From Ophioceras dolichostomum (taxonomy: Eukaryota > Ascomycota > Sordariomycetes > Magnaporthales > Ophioceraceae): a stretch of DNA of 64,000 nt. Made by a program: the position numbers and the translations under genes. This document shows positions 42,602 to 55,100 of this stretch, piece by piece; position 1 is the stretch's first letter, and the number at the start of each line of letters is the position of its first letter. The notes under the pieces are model-generated. The model was given only the letters and a program-made list of their open reading frames with translations. It made no database searches and was not told where the DNA came from. The DNA lies in contig PYST01000219.1 of assembly GCA_003049485.1 (NCBI GenBank), forward strand, positions 1 through 64,000, read 5' to 3'.

Positions 42602-44099
42602 CTAAGCCCACAGCTTCTTGTTCGCGAGGCCGATCCGCTTGTTCTGCACGTCGAAAACGGCGAAGATGGACTTGAGATGGACGTCGCCGAGGATGCCGAA
42701 GCCGATCTCTACTGGGAAGGGCTGCAGGCCGCCGTAGCACCTGGAGTCATCATCCTCCATGGGCATGTAGTTCATGTAGTGGCCGGGCACCTTGCCGCGG
42801 AAACCCGCGATGTCGAACTCCCAGTCCGGCAGCGAGTCGGTCTGGTTGCAGGGGAAGATGTACGAGTCGTAAAAGGAGCTAAACTTGGTGCCGGGGACCC
42901 CGTCCCAGTACATCTTGGCCAGCTCCGGCGGCAGGAGCATCAGAGTGGTGCCCGTGTCGGCAATCATAGGCCACTCGTAGAAGTACCACTTGTCCGTGTT
43001 GCTAATGTGGATGCCGTTCAGGTTGATCTCCCAGTACATGGAGCTCTCGTTCGTGGGCGCCCACACGAGGTCGCCAAGGTAGTCCTCTTTATCCACTCGA
43101 CCGAACCTATACCGGCCTGTGTCGTGGTAACGGAGGTCTACGGTGAAGAGGTACTCTTCCAGGATCGGCTCGAGCAGGTTGAGGAGCGTTGGCTGGCGGG
43201 GCTTCACGGTGCTGTTGTGATTGGCGCAGAGGCCAGCGAGACCTGACATGTTGAGGTCCGCCGTCATCATGGCCGACACTGACAGGGCTGTTTGGAGGGT
43301 CATGTCGGGAATGCGGACGTCACCGAGCGCCATGATGTCTCGGTAGACGTTGCCCGTGGCGAAGCTACCGTCACCTACAGAACAGTCCAGTGCCGGTTAG
43401 TCCTGCAGAATCGCCCTCGTGGTAAAATCGCCCAGCATATCAACGCTAGAGGAAAGAGCTCAGCTCACCATAACGAATGAACCAGGTTGCGTTATTAACA
43501 CGCTTCGAAGACGGGGAATCCTTGGGGTTATAGAAGCGTTGGCCGTTCCTATGGCCCTCCCGGGTCTCCGAGCTGTACATCCAACTGAAAAGATGGAGCA
43601 TTCGAAGTTAGCTCACAAGCTTGAGCTTCTCATCCCATGTCACTCGAAGTTGGCAGGAGTCTCCGACTTACGTGTCGGCTGATCCGGTGTCGAAGTTGAG
43701 GAAGACCATCTGGGGTGGGTCGCCCACAAAGACGGGGGCGAGGTACTCGAGATCGTTCTCCTGCGCCCAGGCAGGAATCTCGCCCCCTGTGCTCCTCACA
43801 TCAGCAATCCGGTCCGTCTTTAGATCACTTCGGTTAGGAGAGGGAATGGGGGAGCGTCACGACTCACAGCTTCCGTCGTTGACCTTGCTGGCCTTGGAGT
43901 TCACAAGAGAGTTGGCCAGCCCGTCTGGCACAGGAAGGCCGTACTTCAAGTGGGCAAGGGCGTACTCGGCCGGGCCGTTGCGGCGACCGCTGGGGTTTCG
44001 GACCTGGTTGACATGGAAAGAGCCACGAGGTCGGACCGTGCCGCCAGCGACGAGGTTCGCGCAGGCAATCAGACACAACGATAGCCAATGGGTGAGCAT
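42602..44099 (-). CDS. Secreted pepsin-like aspartic protease (A1 family)
   Basis: Four exons (44099-43868, 43786-43672, 43584-43469, 43374-42602) join in frame to 411 residues. Residues 1-~20 are a signal peptide (MLTHWLSLCLIACANLVAGG). A short propeptide follows with a basic stretch ending near RNPSGRRNG. The first catalytic motif FDTGSADTWM crosses an intron, and the second is ADTGTT in the C-terminal lobe. The flap Tyr is probably in IRYGDGS, also split by an intron. The C-terminus GILGDVHLKSIFAVFDV and IGLANK is classic for aspergillopepsin-like enzymes. No GPI tail is seen, so it should be secreted and active at acidic pH, judging from the family. Confidence 0.9.
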
Positions 44100-46177
44100 G
44101 ATGGCGGGCTTGCTATGGGCGCGTCTCGGAGTTAGGTTGTTGTGGGGGATGGACCGAGCAGACGACCGAGCCTCACTTCTGAGAGAAGACGAACAAGGCT
44201 TGGTACGGAGGGAAAGAGAATGTGGACTGAAGGGTGGTAAACCGGTGTGGAAATGGAGGACAGAAGAGAAATGAGGGTGATGGTCACATTAATGTACTCA
44301 AGCGCCGGAACCCGAGCAGCTTGGATCAATTTGGGGCTCAAGAAGCTCGCAGGTGAAGGGGAAGAAAGAGGGGAGTGACAAAGTGAGTCGGAGGCGCAGT
44401 CGGACAGGAGGAAAAAAACTACAACAGAGAGTGAATCACGTCCGACGGTCCCCAGTGGAGATAGCTCAAATGAAGTGAAGATCCGACTAGGGGAGAGGGC
44501 CGAGAAAAGTCGAGATGGAATATTTTCAACCAGTCGAGGTACCACCTTATCTGCGGATGTGTGTCGCCCGATCAAGGAGCCACGAAGAAGGAAAGGACGA
44601 CTGTGGTCTCAGCGATAGCGGAGATCGAAGCCATCTGAGGTGAATGAAGGCAGTGGCCGTTGGCAAAGCCGGATCAACGATGAACCACTAGCAGGGAGGG
44701 ACGCGAGTGAAACTCAAAAGCATGCCGACGCGTGCTAGTCGTGTGTGCTCCCCGCCTCTCCCTGGACCATCTCGTATCCCATTGCGCAAAGACATACGTG
44801 TGTGATGGTCACTCTTCCGCTCACTCTTGCGCTCACTTACTTGATGAAGTTTGCCTGCGCCCGCCTGCACCTGCACCGTCACCGAGTGCGCATGGCACCT
44901 GCCCCCGAGAAAGACAGTGATGATGGCGCCAAGACTCTTGATGATCGATAGATGCCAGGAAATGGAAGGGACAGGACAACTCTGCCAAATTGAAGGAGGA
45001 CCTACGGACGGGACTCACGCAAACGGAATGCGCGATGTTTCCGAGAAGCGGGTGTCCTGGTATGCAGTCACCCACGGCATAGGCCCGAAAGACCGTGTGG
45101 TGGGTCAGGGAGCGAGCCCTTGCGTCGCCGATCGGGTGCATCCCGTATTCCGGCTAGCGGCAGCATTCCTTCGCCGGAGAATTTTGACTACCGTAAGATG
45201 ACGATCTCTTAGACCACTCGTGTCCAGGACAAATTTCACCCATGCAGACCTGACTGGTTGTTGCTGATCATGGACCGAGTCCCATGGCTGATGCTGAGGA
45301 ATGGCCAAGAGCACCACCCTCCTCCTCACAGAAATACTTTTAGTACCTCATATAACACAGAATCATTGGCTGTGTGAAAAAGACTCGCTGCGTTCTGTCG
45401 CAAACGCCCATGCAGAAGCTCAGGGGCAGTAGCTGCAAGCGGCCGAGAGAGCGGTAACCACCAAACGAACCGATCTCCGCCGTGTCACGACCCGTTAATC
45501 CACGGTAGCTTCACCGACGGGATCCGATAGGTTGCACTCTTCTGCCGTAGCCAGGGAAAGAGCGACCAAGCCTCCCGTCGACGGTCGAGGGTTGCTGCCG
45601 ACTTAACTGACTGACTGACTGAGGCGTATGTGCAAATTTCGAGTATGCGGGCTTGGTTTGCTTCCTTTGCTTTGCTTCCTGCATCGTCACACGTAGGACA
45701 AGTGACAAACCAGACACAAAAGTCTCGAGGGAACAAGGAATTTCAACAAAACAGATCAAAAGCTAGAAAAGAAAGCAACGGTTCTTATGGGGGAGGAACA
45801 CAAGCACGGCGCGGTACTACCATGGCCGACCAGTGGCCAGTGCCGAGTAACACATGATCCGTCGTGGCGGTTTCACCTTACAAGTTGTAAATCTGGCCTC
45901 TTGTCGGCCAACGGCGGTAAACGAATGATGATGAGGGAATATGGGGATCACCAGAAACGGGGGAACCAAGGTGAGCGAGCAGGAGATGGTATGGTAAAAA
46001 CAAGTCCCTTGACGACGGGTATACAATCAAAACAGGTAAGGGAAAATACGACGATGACCTTTTTATATACCATGCTCTCTTGCTCTACACCACCCAGTAC
46101 ACCAGTAACTCCGAGTCTAACAGAAAGGAAATGCATAATCATCTGCCAGGAGGAGGAAGCTAGGCATGCGAACCTGT
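44100..46177. other. Long intergenic region, no supported gene
   Basis: It covers the promoter and probable 5' leader of the aspartic protease and the 3' flank of the Lhs1-type chaperone gene. Open frames on both strands have unremarkable composition and no motif. A CTGA run sits at 45606-45622. Confidence 0.5.
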
Positions 46178-49100
46178 CTATAGCTCCTCGTGCGCCCTCG
46201 TCTTGCTCTCTGGCTTGTCACTTCCGCTGCTCTCCGCCGGCTTCTCGCTCTCCTGAGCCGGCTGCTCATCCGTCGGCGGCTGGAACTGCTTCAGCAGCTC
46301 CTCGAGCTCCTCCTCACTGAACGTCTTGCCGTCCTCGCCGCCAAACTTGACCCTGACCGGCTCCGTAGATGACTTGTCGTCCTTGCCGGCCTTCTTAGAG
46401 CCTTTTTTGTGTTTACTCTTCGAAGAAGAGGCCGGCTTAGCCTTCTTGGCCTTCTTCTTCTCAAAGTTCCTCACGCCTTTCATCGTGAGGTCCATTCCGG
46501 CCTTGTCCAGCTTCTCCCGCCATGAAGTCAGGTCCTTGACCGTGAGGACGGGGTTGTCCGTGGCTCCCAGCTTGCCCTGCTCCGTCTCCTTCTCTTCCAG
46601 CCAGGCAATGATCTTGACCTGGAGCGTCTCGAGCTCGACCAGGTCCTCCGTGGTGTAGAGGGGCGGCACTGGTCCGCGGTCCTTGAGGAGGTCCTCGGGA
46701 TCGCCGGCTGATTTTGTAGTCGACGATGAGGTGGTGTCGTCATCCTCCAGGTCAGCGAAATCGTCCTTGGAGGGAGCAGGGGTGGTCGTCGAGGAAGAGG
46801 AGCTCGACGTAGACGTGGTAGATGCGGATTCGGCCGACTTGAAGGCATCGTATTCGGCAATGTTCTTCTTGATATTGTCGACAAATTCCTGCGTCGACTT
46901 CAGGGCGTCCTTCAAGCCTGTGACTAGCTCGGGCCTCTTGGCACCCTCGTCGATCCTGTTCTGAATCGGGTCGACAATGCTCTTCAGATCCTTGTGGCGC
47001 TGCTTGAGCTCCTCCTTGCTAGCATCGGCGCCGTCGCCGTACAACCAGTCGCTTGTCTCGCTGCTCTTCTCCGCGAGGGTTGCGCGCTCTTCAGGGGTCG
47101 ACGCAGCGATGAATGCATCGTTGTCCAATAGATCCCGCACCTTGTAGGTGAAGCCCTCGAGCTGGTTGAGAGACTCCTCTCTCTGACGGCGAGCCCGATC
47201 GGAGGCCTCAAAGGCCTTCAAGCGGTCCTTCAGCGCCGCAAGATCCGCCTTGGGGAGTTGCGGGCTGCCAGTCTTGACCAGCTCGTAGTCAATTGGGATC
47301 ACGACTAGCTTCTTCTTCGTCACTGTGCTACCTGCTGACTCAGAAGCGGCCGCTGACTCGCCAGAGGTCGAGCTTGAGGCGCTGCTGGATGCCTTCGTGG
47401 AAGAGGAGGACTCAGTGGATGCGCTTTCAGAGGAGGAATCAGCACCATCATCGCCCCCAAGCGGCTTCTGGTCGTCCTTCTTTCCGAATCCGAAGAGGTT
47501 CTTCACGCCGTCGACGAAACCTTCCTTGGCTTCGGTCTCGCATTGAACGGCGGCCTTGGTAACCTCAACCTCGCCGTTCTCAACACTCAGGCGCACGCCA
47601 ACCTTGAACTGAACGTCGGCGGGCTCACAAGAATATTTTTCTTTGAGCTCGGCCACGGTGGCAGTCAGGTTCTTAGTCATCATGATCTTGGTCAGAAAGT
47701 CCAGGCTCGCACCAGTGGCGGGAGCCAAGAGCGGCGTCCGCTGGTAGAACTCGACACTGAAGTCAGCCGTATTCGTAAAGGTCACTTCCTTGGCAGGACC
47801 GCCGAGGCGTGACGAAGGGTTGTACAGATTCATCGTCTGTTGCTTCTCGGCTTGATTCTTCCACCTCATGCCGGCCTTGTAAGTCGCGGCATCCGACACA
47901 CGGATCTCCTTGACCCTGAAGCTGGGGCTGATCTCAGCAGCCCTGAAGCCAGCGCCGAACACAGCAGCCTCGTCGGCGTTGACGTTGCTCCGCAGCTTGT
48001 CAGCCGAGAAGATCTTCTCCAACTCCTTTTGGACGAAGGGTGTGCGCGAGGCGCCGCCATGGAGAATGACCGAGTCCAGTTCCTTGACGTCCAACTCGGC
48101 GGCCTTCAGGGCCATTTTGACGGCGTTGGCGACACGCGAAGCGTGTTGTTCGGCCATATTCTCGAAGGCAGCGCGGCTGGTCTTATACTTGAAGTCGACA
48201 TCCTCGTAGAGACCTTCGAAGCTGGCGCCGGTGTCTTGGTTGGCACTGAGGACGTGCCTCACGCGCTCAGCCTCCTTGGTCAACTTGGCAATGGCGCGGC
48301 CATGGGCCTTGACGCCCTTAGCCGTAGCAGATACCTTCTTCGCACCAGAGGACTCCGTGAACTTGGTGACCATGTCGTCAACAATCAAGTAGTTGAGCGC
48401 GTCACCTCCCAGCGTGCGGTCCCAACCGCTGCCCAGAACCTGGATCTCCTGAACCGTCTTGTTGAACTTGCCGACGTCCTTAACCGTACGGCTCTGGAAC
48501 TTCAAGATGGTTGCCTTTGTGGAGCCGGCGCCCATGTCGAAGACCAAATGGTGCTCTGGCTTGGCTCCTTCGTTGATGTTGGGGAATGTGCGGCTCGTGG
48601 CGTAGTTCAAGCCCACGGCGAGGCCGTCACTAATGAGCGAGAGGACACGAAGACCAGCAAGCTCGGCGGCCAACTCAACAGCGCGCCTCTCTTCAATGGT
48701 GAAGAAGGGGGGCACGGTGATGACGGCTGAGCGGACAGAAGACCCGGGACCAGCCATTGCTTCGGCATTCTTCTGGATGCTCTGCAGCTCCATGGCCAGC
48801 AGCTCCTCGACCATCCATGGCTCCTCATCCGGTGTGAAAGCACTTGCGCTCTTGAACGCAGCGGTGCCTCGTAGCTTGTGCGGCGCCAGCTGGAGAGCGG
48901 GGTGGCGCGCGGCGTACTCTGCGATGACCTCGGTGTCTGTGGGCAAGCCAAGGAGGACTTTCAGGTTCGGGTAGACGTCGCCGGGGAACCGCGCCGACAA
49001 GGCCATCGCGTCGGAGCCATAGGCCCTTTCGGGATACGAATTGGGCTTGGGTCCATATTGTGGTGGCTTGAAGGCGACCGCCGAGGCTTCTTTTCGCCGT

Positions 49101-49279
49101 GAGTCCTTGGTCAGGACAATGTCGAGGGGTATACCCGGCTTGACCAGGGACGCCTTGAGATATTCTGTCCCAAGATCAATGCCCAGGACGGCAGAAACCG
49201 CCAATACGTGGGCTGAGAAGAAAAATATGCTGCAGAGCAGTATCGACAGAGGCGACATGAATGTGGTGGCTTTCGCCAT
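46178..49279 (-). CDS. LHS1: ER-lumenal Hsp110/GRP170-type chaperone Lhs1/HYOU1
   Basis: This intronless 1033-residue protein is the ER nucleotide-exchange factor and co-chaperone for BiP/Kar2 and helps protein import and folding. Residues ~8-30 are a hydrophobic signal peptide. The Hsp70-type ATPase domain follows, with LGIDLGTEYLKAS, VPPFFTIEERRAVE, FDMGAGSTKATIL and LHGGASRTPFVQKEL. The beta domain is then followed by a Ser-rich acidic insert (~600-655) and a long helical extension typical of the GRP170 class. The C-terminal ~130 residues are Lys-rich and acidic by turns, ending in HEEL, a KDEL-type ER retention signal. In yeast the gene is induced by the unfolded protein response; I did not identify a binding site for the regulator here. 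Confidence 0.94.
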   Translation of the reverse strand: MAKATTFMSPLSILLCSIFFFSAHVLAVSAVLGIDLGTEYLKASLVKPGIPLDIVLTKDSRRKEASAVAFKPPQYGPKPNSYPERAYGSDAMALSARFPGDVYPNLKVLLGLPTDTEVIAEYAARHPALQLAPHKLRGTAAFKSASAFTPDEEPWMVEELLAMELQSIQKNAEAMAGPGSSVRSAVITVPPFFTIEERRAVELAAELAGLRVLSLISDGLAVGLNYATSRTFPNINEGAKPEHHLVFDMGAGSTKATILKFQSRTVKDVGKFNKTVQEIQVLGSGWDRTLGGDALNYLIVDDMVTKFTESSGAKKVSATAKGVKAHGRAIAKLTKEAERVRHVLSANQDTGASFEGLYEDVDFKYKTSRAAFENMAEQHASRVANAVKMALKAAELDVKELDSVILHGGASRTPFVQKELEKIFSADKLRSNVNADEAAVFGAGFRAAEISPSFRVKEIRVSDAATYKAGMRWKNQAEKQQTMNLYNPSSRLGGPAKEVTFTNTADFSVEFYQRTPLLAPATGASLDFLTKIMMTKNLTATVAELKEKYSCEPADVQFKVGVRLSVENGEVEVTKAAVQCETEAKEGFVDGVKNLFGFGKKDDQKPLGGDDGADSSSESASTESSSSTKASSSASSSTSGESAAASESAGSTVTKKKLVVIPIDYELVKTGSPQLPKADLAALKDRLKAFEASDRARRQREESLNQLEGFTYKVRDLLDNDAFIAASTPEERATLAEKSSETSDWLYGDGADASKEELKQRHKDLKSIVDPIQNRIDEGAKRPELVTGLKDALKSTQEFVDNIKKNIAEYDAFKSAESASTTSTSSSSSSTTTPAPSKDDFADLEDDDTTSSSTTKSAGDPEDLLKDRGPVPPLYTTEDLVELETLQVKIIAWLEEKETEQGKLGATDNPVLTVKDLTSWREKLDKAGMDLTMKGVRNFEKKKAKKAKPASSSKSKHKKGSKKAGKDDKSSTEPVRVKFGGEDGKTFSEEELEELLKQFQPPTDEQPAQESEKPAESSGSDKPESKTRAHEEL

Positions 49280-49997
49280 GGTGTCGGTGGTCGTTCGCTC
49301 CCAGCTCTAGTGGGGTATGGGTATCGAAGGTTCGTGCTTGCTCTGGCTTCGAGGAATCTGGACTCGGAAACAATGAGGTTGTGATGCTCACGCAGGTACG
49401 ATGCGCGGCATTCCAAAGCAAAAAAACGGAGGGCGGCTCGTTGCAGGGCGTCAAAAACGGAAAATGAGCGTGGAAGGAGAAAATAGAATAAAGAGAGAAG
49501 TGGGATATAGTAACTGATCGAAGAAAAGGAGGTCTTTGTGATGTGGCCTCAACACTAACACGACCGTTCTGGCCAGGTAATTCTTCAGAGCTCCTGTGCC
49601 CCTTGCTTTCAGGAAAGAGGACAGCTTTGTGAGTGGAAGTGGGGCCTCAGCCCCTGTAAATTCTGACGTCGGTGTGCACAGAGACCACGGGAAGCTGTAT
49701 GATTGGCTTAAAGCTCCAACGGCCGGACACAATTTCTCCACATCCGACGACTTTCTCAACGCCAGCCAAGATTTCACCTGGACTTCAACAACCTCACTCA
49801 ATCCTGTCAATCCTTTAGTCACTTTTCAAAGGGATACTGTGTTCTTCCAGTAAAGGATGACAGAATGATATCTTTAGTCGACTAATTCGCAAAAGTGAGC
49901 CAGTTCAAGGCTTGAAATCCTCCAATTGGAGGCATACGGAGCAGGCACCCATGTCTTCAGTCCTTACCAGACATCCCCCCTTTTTGGGTCTTCAATT
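49280..49997. other. Intergenic, Lhs1 upstream / P450 downstream
   Basis: This is the promoter side of the Lhs1-type gene and the 3' flank of the P450. No coding signal is seen. Confidence 0.5.
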
Positions 49998-52218
49998 TTA
50001 AACAGCCAACCGCCGGCGGAACTTGACCCTCATCCCGCCCTTCGGCTTGAGTGTCAGCGATGGGTTGACCAGCTTTAGCTCGGTGTCGACAGGCTCGAAG
50101 ACGAATCCTTGCACCAGCTCAGTTAGGATGACTTTGATCTCCAGGATTCCTTGCTGCTTCCCGATGCAGATCCGGGGTCCGTTGATGAAGGCCTCGATGG
50201 CGTACGGGCTGGCGGCGTCGCCTGTCAGGGTGCCCCACCGGTCCGGGTCGAATACGTTCACGTCTTCCCCCCAAATCATCGGGTTCCGTTGCATCGCGCC
50301 GGGCACGACTAGGACGGTTGTACCCTTGGCGATGCTCACCCCCTCAATCACCATGTCCTTGATGGCTTCGCGGTGAACGGCAAGGGCTGTAACGCGGGAA
50401 ATCCCATTTGGGCATGTCAGTAGCAAACTTATCCTGCGCCTGGTCTGGAGGGACATCTGGAGTTTTTGATGCTATTGCTCACCTGGGGCATAGAATCGCG
50501 CAAGCTCGCGGACGAAATTGTTGAGAAACTTCAGGCTTTCGATCCCAAAAGCGTCTAACTCTGGATTGTCTGCGACAGCTACAAGAACCTCCTCTCTGAG
50601 GCGTTCTTGCAAGTCGGGCCTTGTGGCCAGGGTGTAGAGGGCGAAGAGCAGAGAGCCCGCAGTTGTCTCATGTCCTGTCATCGCGTGGGGTTAGTAGGGT
50701 TGCATTATGAACACGGCGTTATCGTGCAAACAAACCAGCTGCCATGAACTGGAGGAGCTATTCGTAGAATCGGGATCATGTTAGCACCCGTAGCACCCTA
50801 GTGGGAAAAGCAGTCTCAAGCAATCGCAGGGGTTTGGTACATACATTTTGGCTGATCTGAGTCTCGGTCAGACTCCCGCCACCCTCCGGAAGCTCCTCCT
50901 CCAGCATGTACGTCAGAAGGTCGCGGCTTTCCTTCTTCGCTGCCTTCAACTCTCCGCCGGCCTTGGCATCACCCGACGTGAGACCGCGGTTTGCCATCTC
51001 CTTTGCTCTGTTTCCAACCACGTCCTCGATCATGCGGTCAATTGTCGTCCTCGCCTTGGTGAACCTCCTGTTCTCCTCGATGGGCAGCCAGCGTATGGGG
51101 ATGTAAGGATTTAGAAACATGATCAGAGCTCCCAGCACGGAGGGATCGAGGATTGCGCTATAGCACTCGTGGAAGTTCATCGATGATGAGGACTTCAGCT
51201 GGTCCAACTCGATCCCGAGGGCCGTGACTCCGATGATGTCAAGGGCAAGCTTGTTCAAATACTTGTCCACTTCATTGAGCCGTCTGGTCAGTCCATGCTT
51301 TGCCCTCATGCGGTTGCTTTTTCTTCGAGCCGTGCTCTCTTACCTTCCACTACGCCGTCCTTGCTGTCGTCGACTACTGAGCCGAGGAGGGCGATGAACT
51401 CCCGGGCCTTCGCCTGGAAGACGGGGACCAGCTTCCTAAGCTTGGCGAGTGAGAACGGTCCCGCCAGGAGACGTCTCTGCCTCCTGTGCTCATTGCCGTT
51501 GCTGAAGAGCAGACCGCCAGGCAGGAAGCTGCCAACAGTGTCCTCGTAAAACCTCGGCTTCTGGAAGTCGTAGCTGTGAGTCTGGAGGCACGCCTTGTGG
51601 GCGGCCAAGTTGTTGACCAGCAGGACTTCGGAGTTACCGAAGCTGAGGTACCGGATGAAAGGCGCATCCGGCCACTTAGCGACCCATTCCCGATAGACGT
51701 CGTCGGGCCCGGCTGCGGTCATCAGCCGTATCCATTGTCCAACTAGGAATTGGTTATTCTGTTTTTTTTGGTTTTTTTTCGTTTCAGCAGGTTCAGGAGC
51801 CGAGGCAGTGCCATCGAAAGTCAGCTACCATCAACGAAAGTGCTAGACCCAAAAAACTAGGCAGCGTGGTGCAGAGGTAGGTCAGGGGCAGATGAGTGGA
51901 TATATCGTTTATCACTCATACCTTTGGGCCCGGAAGACGCCGAAGGGGCGACATGAAATAGGGATATATAAATATGCGGTACATCTTGATCATCACATAC
52001 TGAAAGACTACGAGACCGATCCACGCCCTGATTGCCGAGAGCCTGTCTTCGTATCGCAGCAACGCGGCCGCCTCCAGAGCCGCAACCGCGGCGGAAATCT
52101 TGAGGTCCATGGCTTCGGAGGCTTGCTTAGATGGGAGGAACCGAGAAGAACGGAGGCTGAGAACAGCCAACAAAACGCAAGCTACAACGGTCGGCAGTGA
52201 GTGAACGCAATCCACCAC
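49998..52218 (-). CDS. Cytochrome P450 monooxygenase
   Basis: Six exons (52218-51922, 51758-51344, 51269-50845, 50757-50736, 50674-50483, 50386-49998) join in frame to about 579 residues. The fourth exon is only 22 nt; it encodes LLQFMAAG and completes the I-helix oxygen-binding motif AGHETT with exon 5. The N-terminus is hydrophobic with a probable ER anchor and the hinge RRLPGPK. The K-helix ExxR is ELAR in VRELARFYAP. The haem-binding loop is FINGPRICIG, with the ligand Cys in the expected place. All key residues are present, so the enzyme should be functional, reducing O2 with electrons from P450 reductase. The substrate is unknown. An alternative start at the Met near 52110 is possible. 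Confidence 0.9.
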
Positions 52219-54269
52219 GAGGACGAGCTGGCTAGGGCATCCTATAACATATAAACAGCAAAAGTTCAGCTTCCCCGCAATATCACCGTCTATATAGGTA
52301 CGTACCTAGAGGAGGAATATGCAGGCCATAGAATTAACAGAAGATCAAGGCTTTTTGACCGTTCTTCACAGGTTCATTGGCCAATACGGCTATCAGTGCA
52401 ATGCCTCTCTTCATCGGTTCACCAGATCCACCACTTGGCGGAGCCCCAAAATCGAACGACTTACGCCGGCTCTCCGCCGGCCAACTGGATGCAATCCTTG
52501 CCGGATACCGACTGCATCCATGTCGCAACTGTCTTCCTCGACTCTTGATCCCCACTATTTGAATACACAGGGCTGCGCCCTCCTAGCGGCTTACTCGGCC
52601 ACCACGAACAAGCGGGGATGCGAGAGTCGAAGAGTCGGCACGGCAGAAACATTGCTTCCCGGAGAAGATCCAGCGGAGGCCGGTACCAAGAGCCCGTAAC
52701 TCGCAGAAACTGAAAGGGAATCAACGGATCGACAGGCAGCTGGTAGCCTGCGGTGTATCGGGATGGATGACAAACGTTTCCAAAGGAAAAGGGTGTTCCA
52801 AAAGAGGACGGACGGTAAAGTGGAAGAGATTTTTGTACGTTGAAAGTCATCTCGGGCAAAATGCTGGAAGTGGAAGCGGAAGCCAGAGCTATCATGGGTA
52901 CCAAAGTCGAGGTGCTTATGAACAGCTTATTAACGGATGCATTACGATTCGCGAGGCTGCCCTGAAGAAGCTCCCATTGGAGAGTTGGTAGAAGTGTTGC
53001 TTACACAGCAGGTGCCTGGTAATCACCAGCAGATGCCTTCCTCCTCTCTTCCCACCTCCGCTAACTCCCTCCCCAATATTGCTCAAGTTCGCCTCCTCTT
53101 AATGACTGCCCGACTGTCTGAGAATCGCGTCAAACCCACGCTGCCGCATTTTGGCAAGAATAGGTCTATTGGTTGTAGTTAGGTCCAATGTTCGAGTACG
53201 TGCGCCTCGAGTCATGTTCGGGCAGTGGTTTGACAGACAACCTAGGCGCAAAAGGCCAATCACTGAATCCATAGTCACGATGTGTACGAATCAGCCAATG
53301 ATGGCTCTGGACCGACCCCAGCGGAATACCAACCAAGGTACATGTACCTTAAGAACGCAGACTATTATAAAAATAGGCACGTTCTCTCTCTTTCCTTTGA
53401 ATCTATCTGCAGCAGCAGTCAGTGGTGAGTGGCTAGCCGCGATTTCTCTTATCATCATGTCCATCGACAACGAGCACGAACACGGGGGCCGGCAGCCAAG
53501 CTACCCATGGAGGCCACGGCCCGCGCGCAAAGGAGGAGGAGGAGGAGGTCGCCGTTGAGCGGAGAGAGAGAACTGGGTTCCGTTGCCCTCTCTTGATGAT
53601 AAGGCAACGGGGGCGAGGGGACCACGGTTCTGCATCATGAGGGACCAATCGGCCGATTCCTTGTCAACGGGTTGACTGATGAGAAGGAAAAAAGACAACC
53701 TTATTCCCCCCATCCAAGCTTTTTGACTTTTGAAAGCATCTCTGGTCAGCTTGACAGATGCAGCAGGCCCATCCTCGTGTCTCTAGTCTCCCTCCCCCAC
53801 CTCCGACCATCTATATCCCCCAACCACTCATGATGAGTTGCGGAGGCTAGTTTGAGTCTAGGCTAGCAAGAGGGTGAAGTAAAGAACGGCTCAGTAGGAA
53901 GGTAGTGCTACGCTGTTGTGGAGATATTTTAAGTCCTCGGTTCGCAACAGTACAGCGCGAGGCAACGTGGCCATGTTGCGTTTACGATAGAGCTGTTTGT
54001 TCGACCCCCGTGCGATGCGTTAGACGGGTGAATATACCTTTGCCATACACAGCCAACCATCATTCCCGACAGGCACTGCTCCAGAATACAATACAGCACT
54101 ACCATATTTGTTCGAGGGTTCAGAAACTGTCGGAGCAGAGGCTCACTCCACTCCACACGGTGGCGGCCGGCAGTATACATACCAGGGACGATAGATCCCA
54201 CTCGAAATCCCTCGATGCCGGCACATCCTTGAGGACAAAGACACAAACGATGAGGAGAGAAGGCCCCCA
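52219..54269. other. Long intergenic region, no supported gene
   Basis: It lies between the P450 start and the MFS relic. Many short open frames are present, but none has a domain, signal peptide or convincing splice pattern. An ACGTACCTAGAGG word at 52299 is a weak version of the repeat seen elsewhere. Confidence 0.5.
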
Positions 54270-55100
54270 AGCGCCGTCGGCGTTGGGGCCATCTTGGAGG
54301 TGATCGACCCCAAGGCTCAGAGGGCGCTAGTCTAGAAGTTCGACTTGCGGCTCCTCCCCGTGCTCTCGGTCATTTACCCCTTCCACAGCCTGGACAAATC
54401 CAACCTGGGCAACGCCAAGACGGTCGGTCTCGAGGCCAGCCTCGGGCTGGAGGGCAGCCAGTGCAACATCCTGCTCAGCGTCTTCTTCATCCCCAACGTC
54501 CCTCACCGCCCCCTTCCCGGGCATCCTCAGCAAAAAGTACAGCCCCAGCCGCGTTTTGCCTATCACCGTGCTCTGCTTCGGCGGTTCGACTCCGCTCATC
54601 GTGGCCGTGCATAACCTCAGCGGGCCTCTTCGCGCTGCGCTGGTTCCTCGGCACGAGCGAGTCGGCCTTCCTCCCACTCGCCATCTGCTACCAGACCATG
54701 TTCTACCGCCGGGGTGAGCTTGCCAGCCGCCCCGCCATCCTCCTCGCCGCGCAGAGTATAGCCTCGGCCTTTGGCGGCCTGCTGTCCTTCGGCGTATTCC
54801 AGGTCCGCGGGCGGGTCCATCGAGCCCTGGCGCTACCTGTTCGTCATCGAAGGGTCCTGCACCGTGCTCTTCGCCGCCTTCGCCGTCTGGTACTTGCCCC
54901 TGTCGGCCTCCAAGGCCCGTTTTCTAAACGGCGACGAGAAGCGGCTCACTCACCGCCGCATGGCGCTCGACTCGCTGCGCATCTTCCGCCAGCCGACGTC
55001 GTGGCTCGTGCTCGCCATCCAGATGTGCCTCGGTGTGGCGTGCCGCTCTAAAGCGTCAACCTGTTCCCGCCAGACCATCTCGCGCCTGGGCTGCGTGTTG
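54270..55100 (+). pseudogene. Broken MFS transporter (allantoate permease/ACS type)
   Basis: Conceptual translation in shifting frames gives the N-terminal half of an anion:cation symporter. VIDPKAQRALV is followed by a TAG stop at ~54330, then KFDLRLLPVLSVIYPFHSLD and KSNLGNAKT, the usual first loop of this family. Frame changes fall near 54490 and again near 54800. Later pieces match FALRWFLGTSESAFLPLAI and IEPWRYLFVIEGSCTVLFA, then the motif KRLTHRRMALDS. Nothing corresponding to the C-terminal six membrane segments is readable after ~55100. With at least one stop and two frameshifts plus truncation, no functional transporter can be made. Confidence 0.82.

Noticed and set aside
44132..44575. 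147-codon minus-strand frame upstream of the aspartic protease
   Set aside because: No domain; Ser/Leu-rich composition and position fit a promoter or leader.
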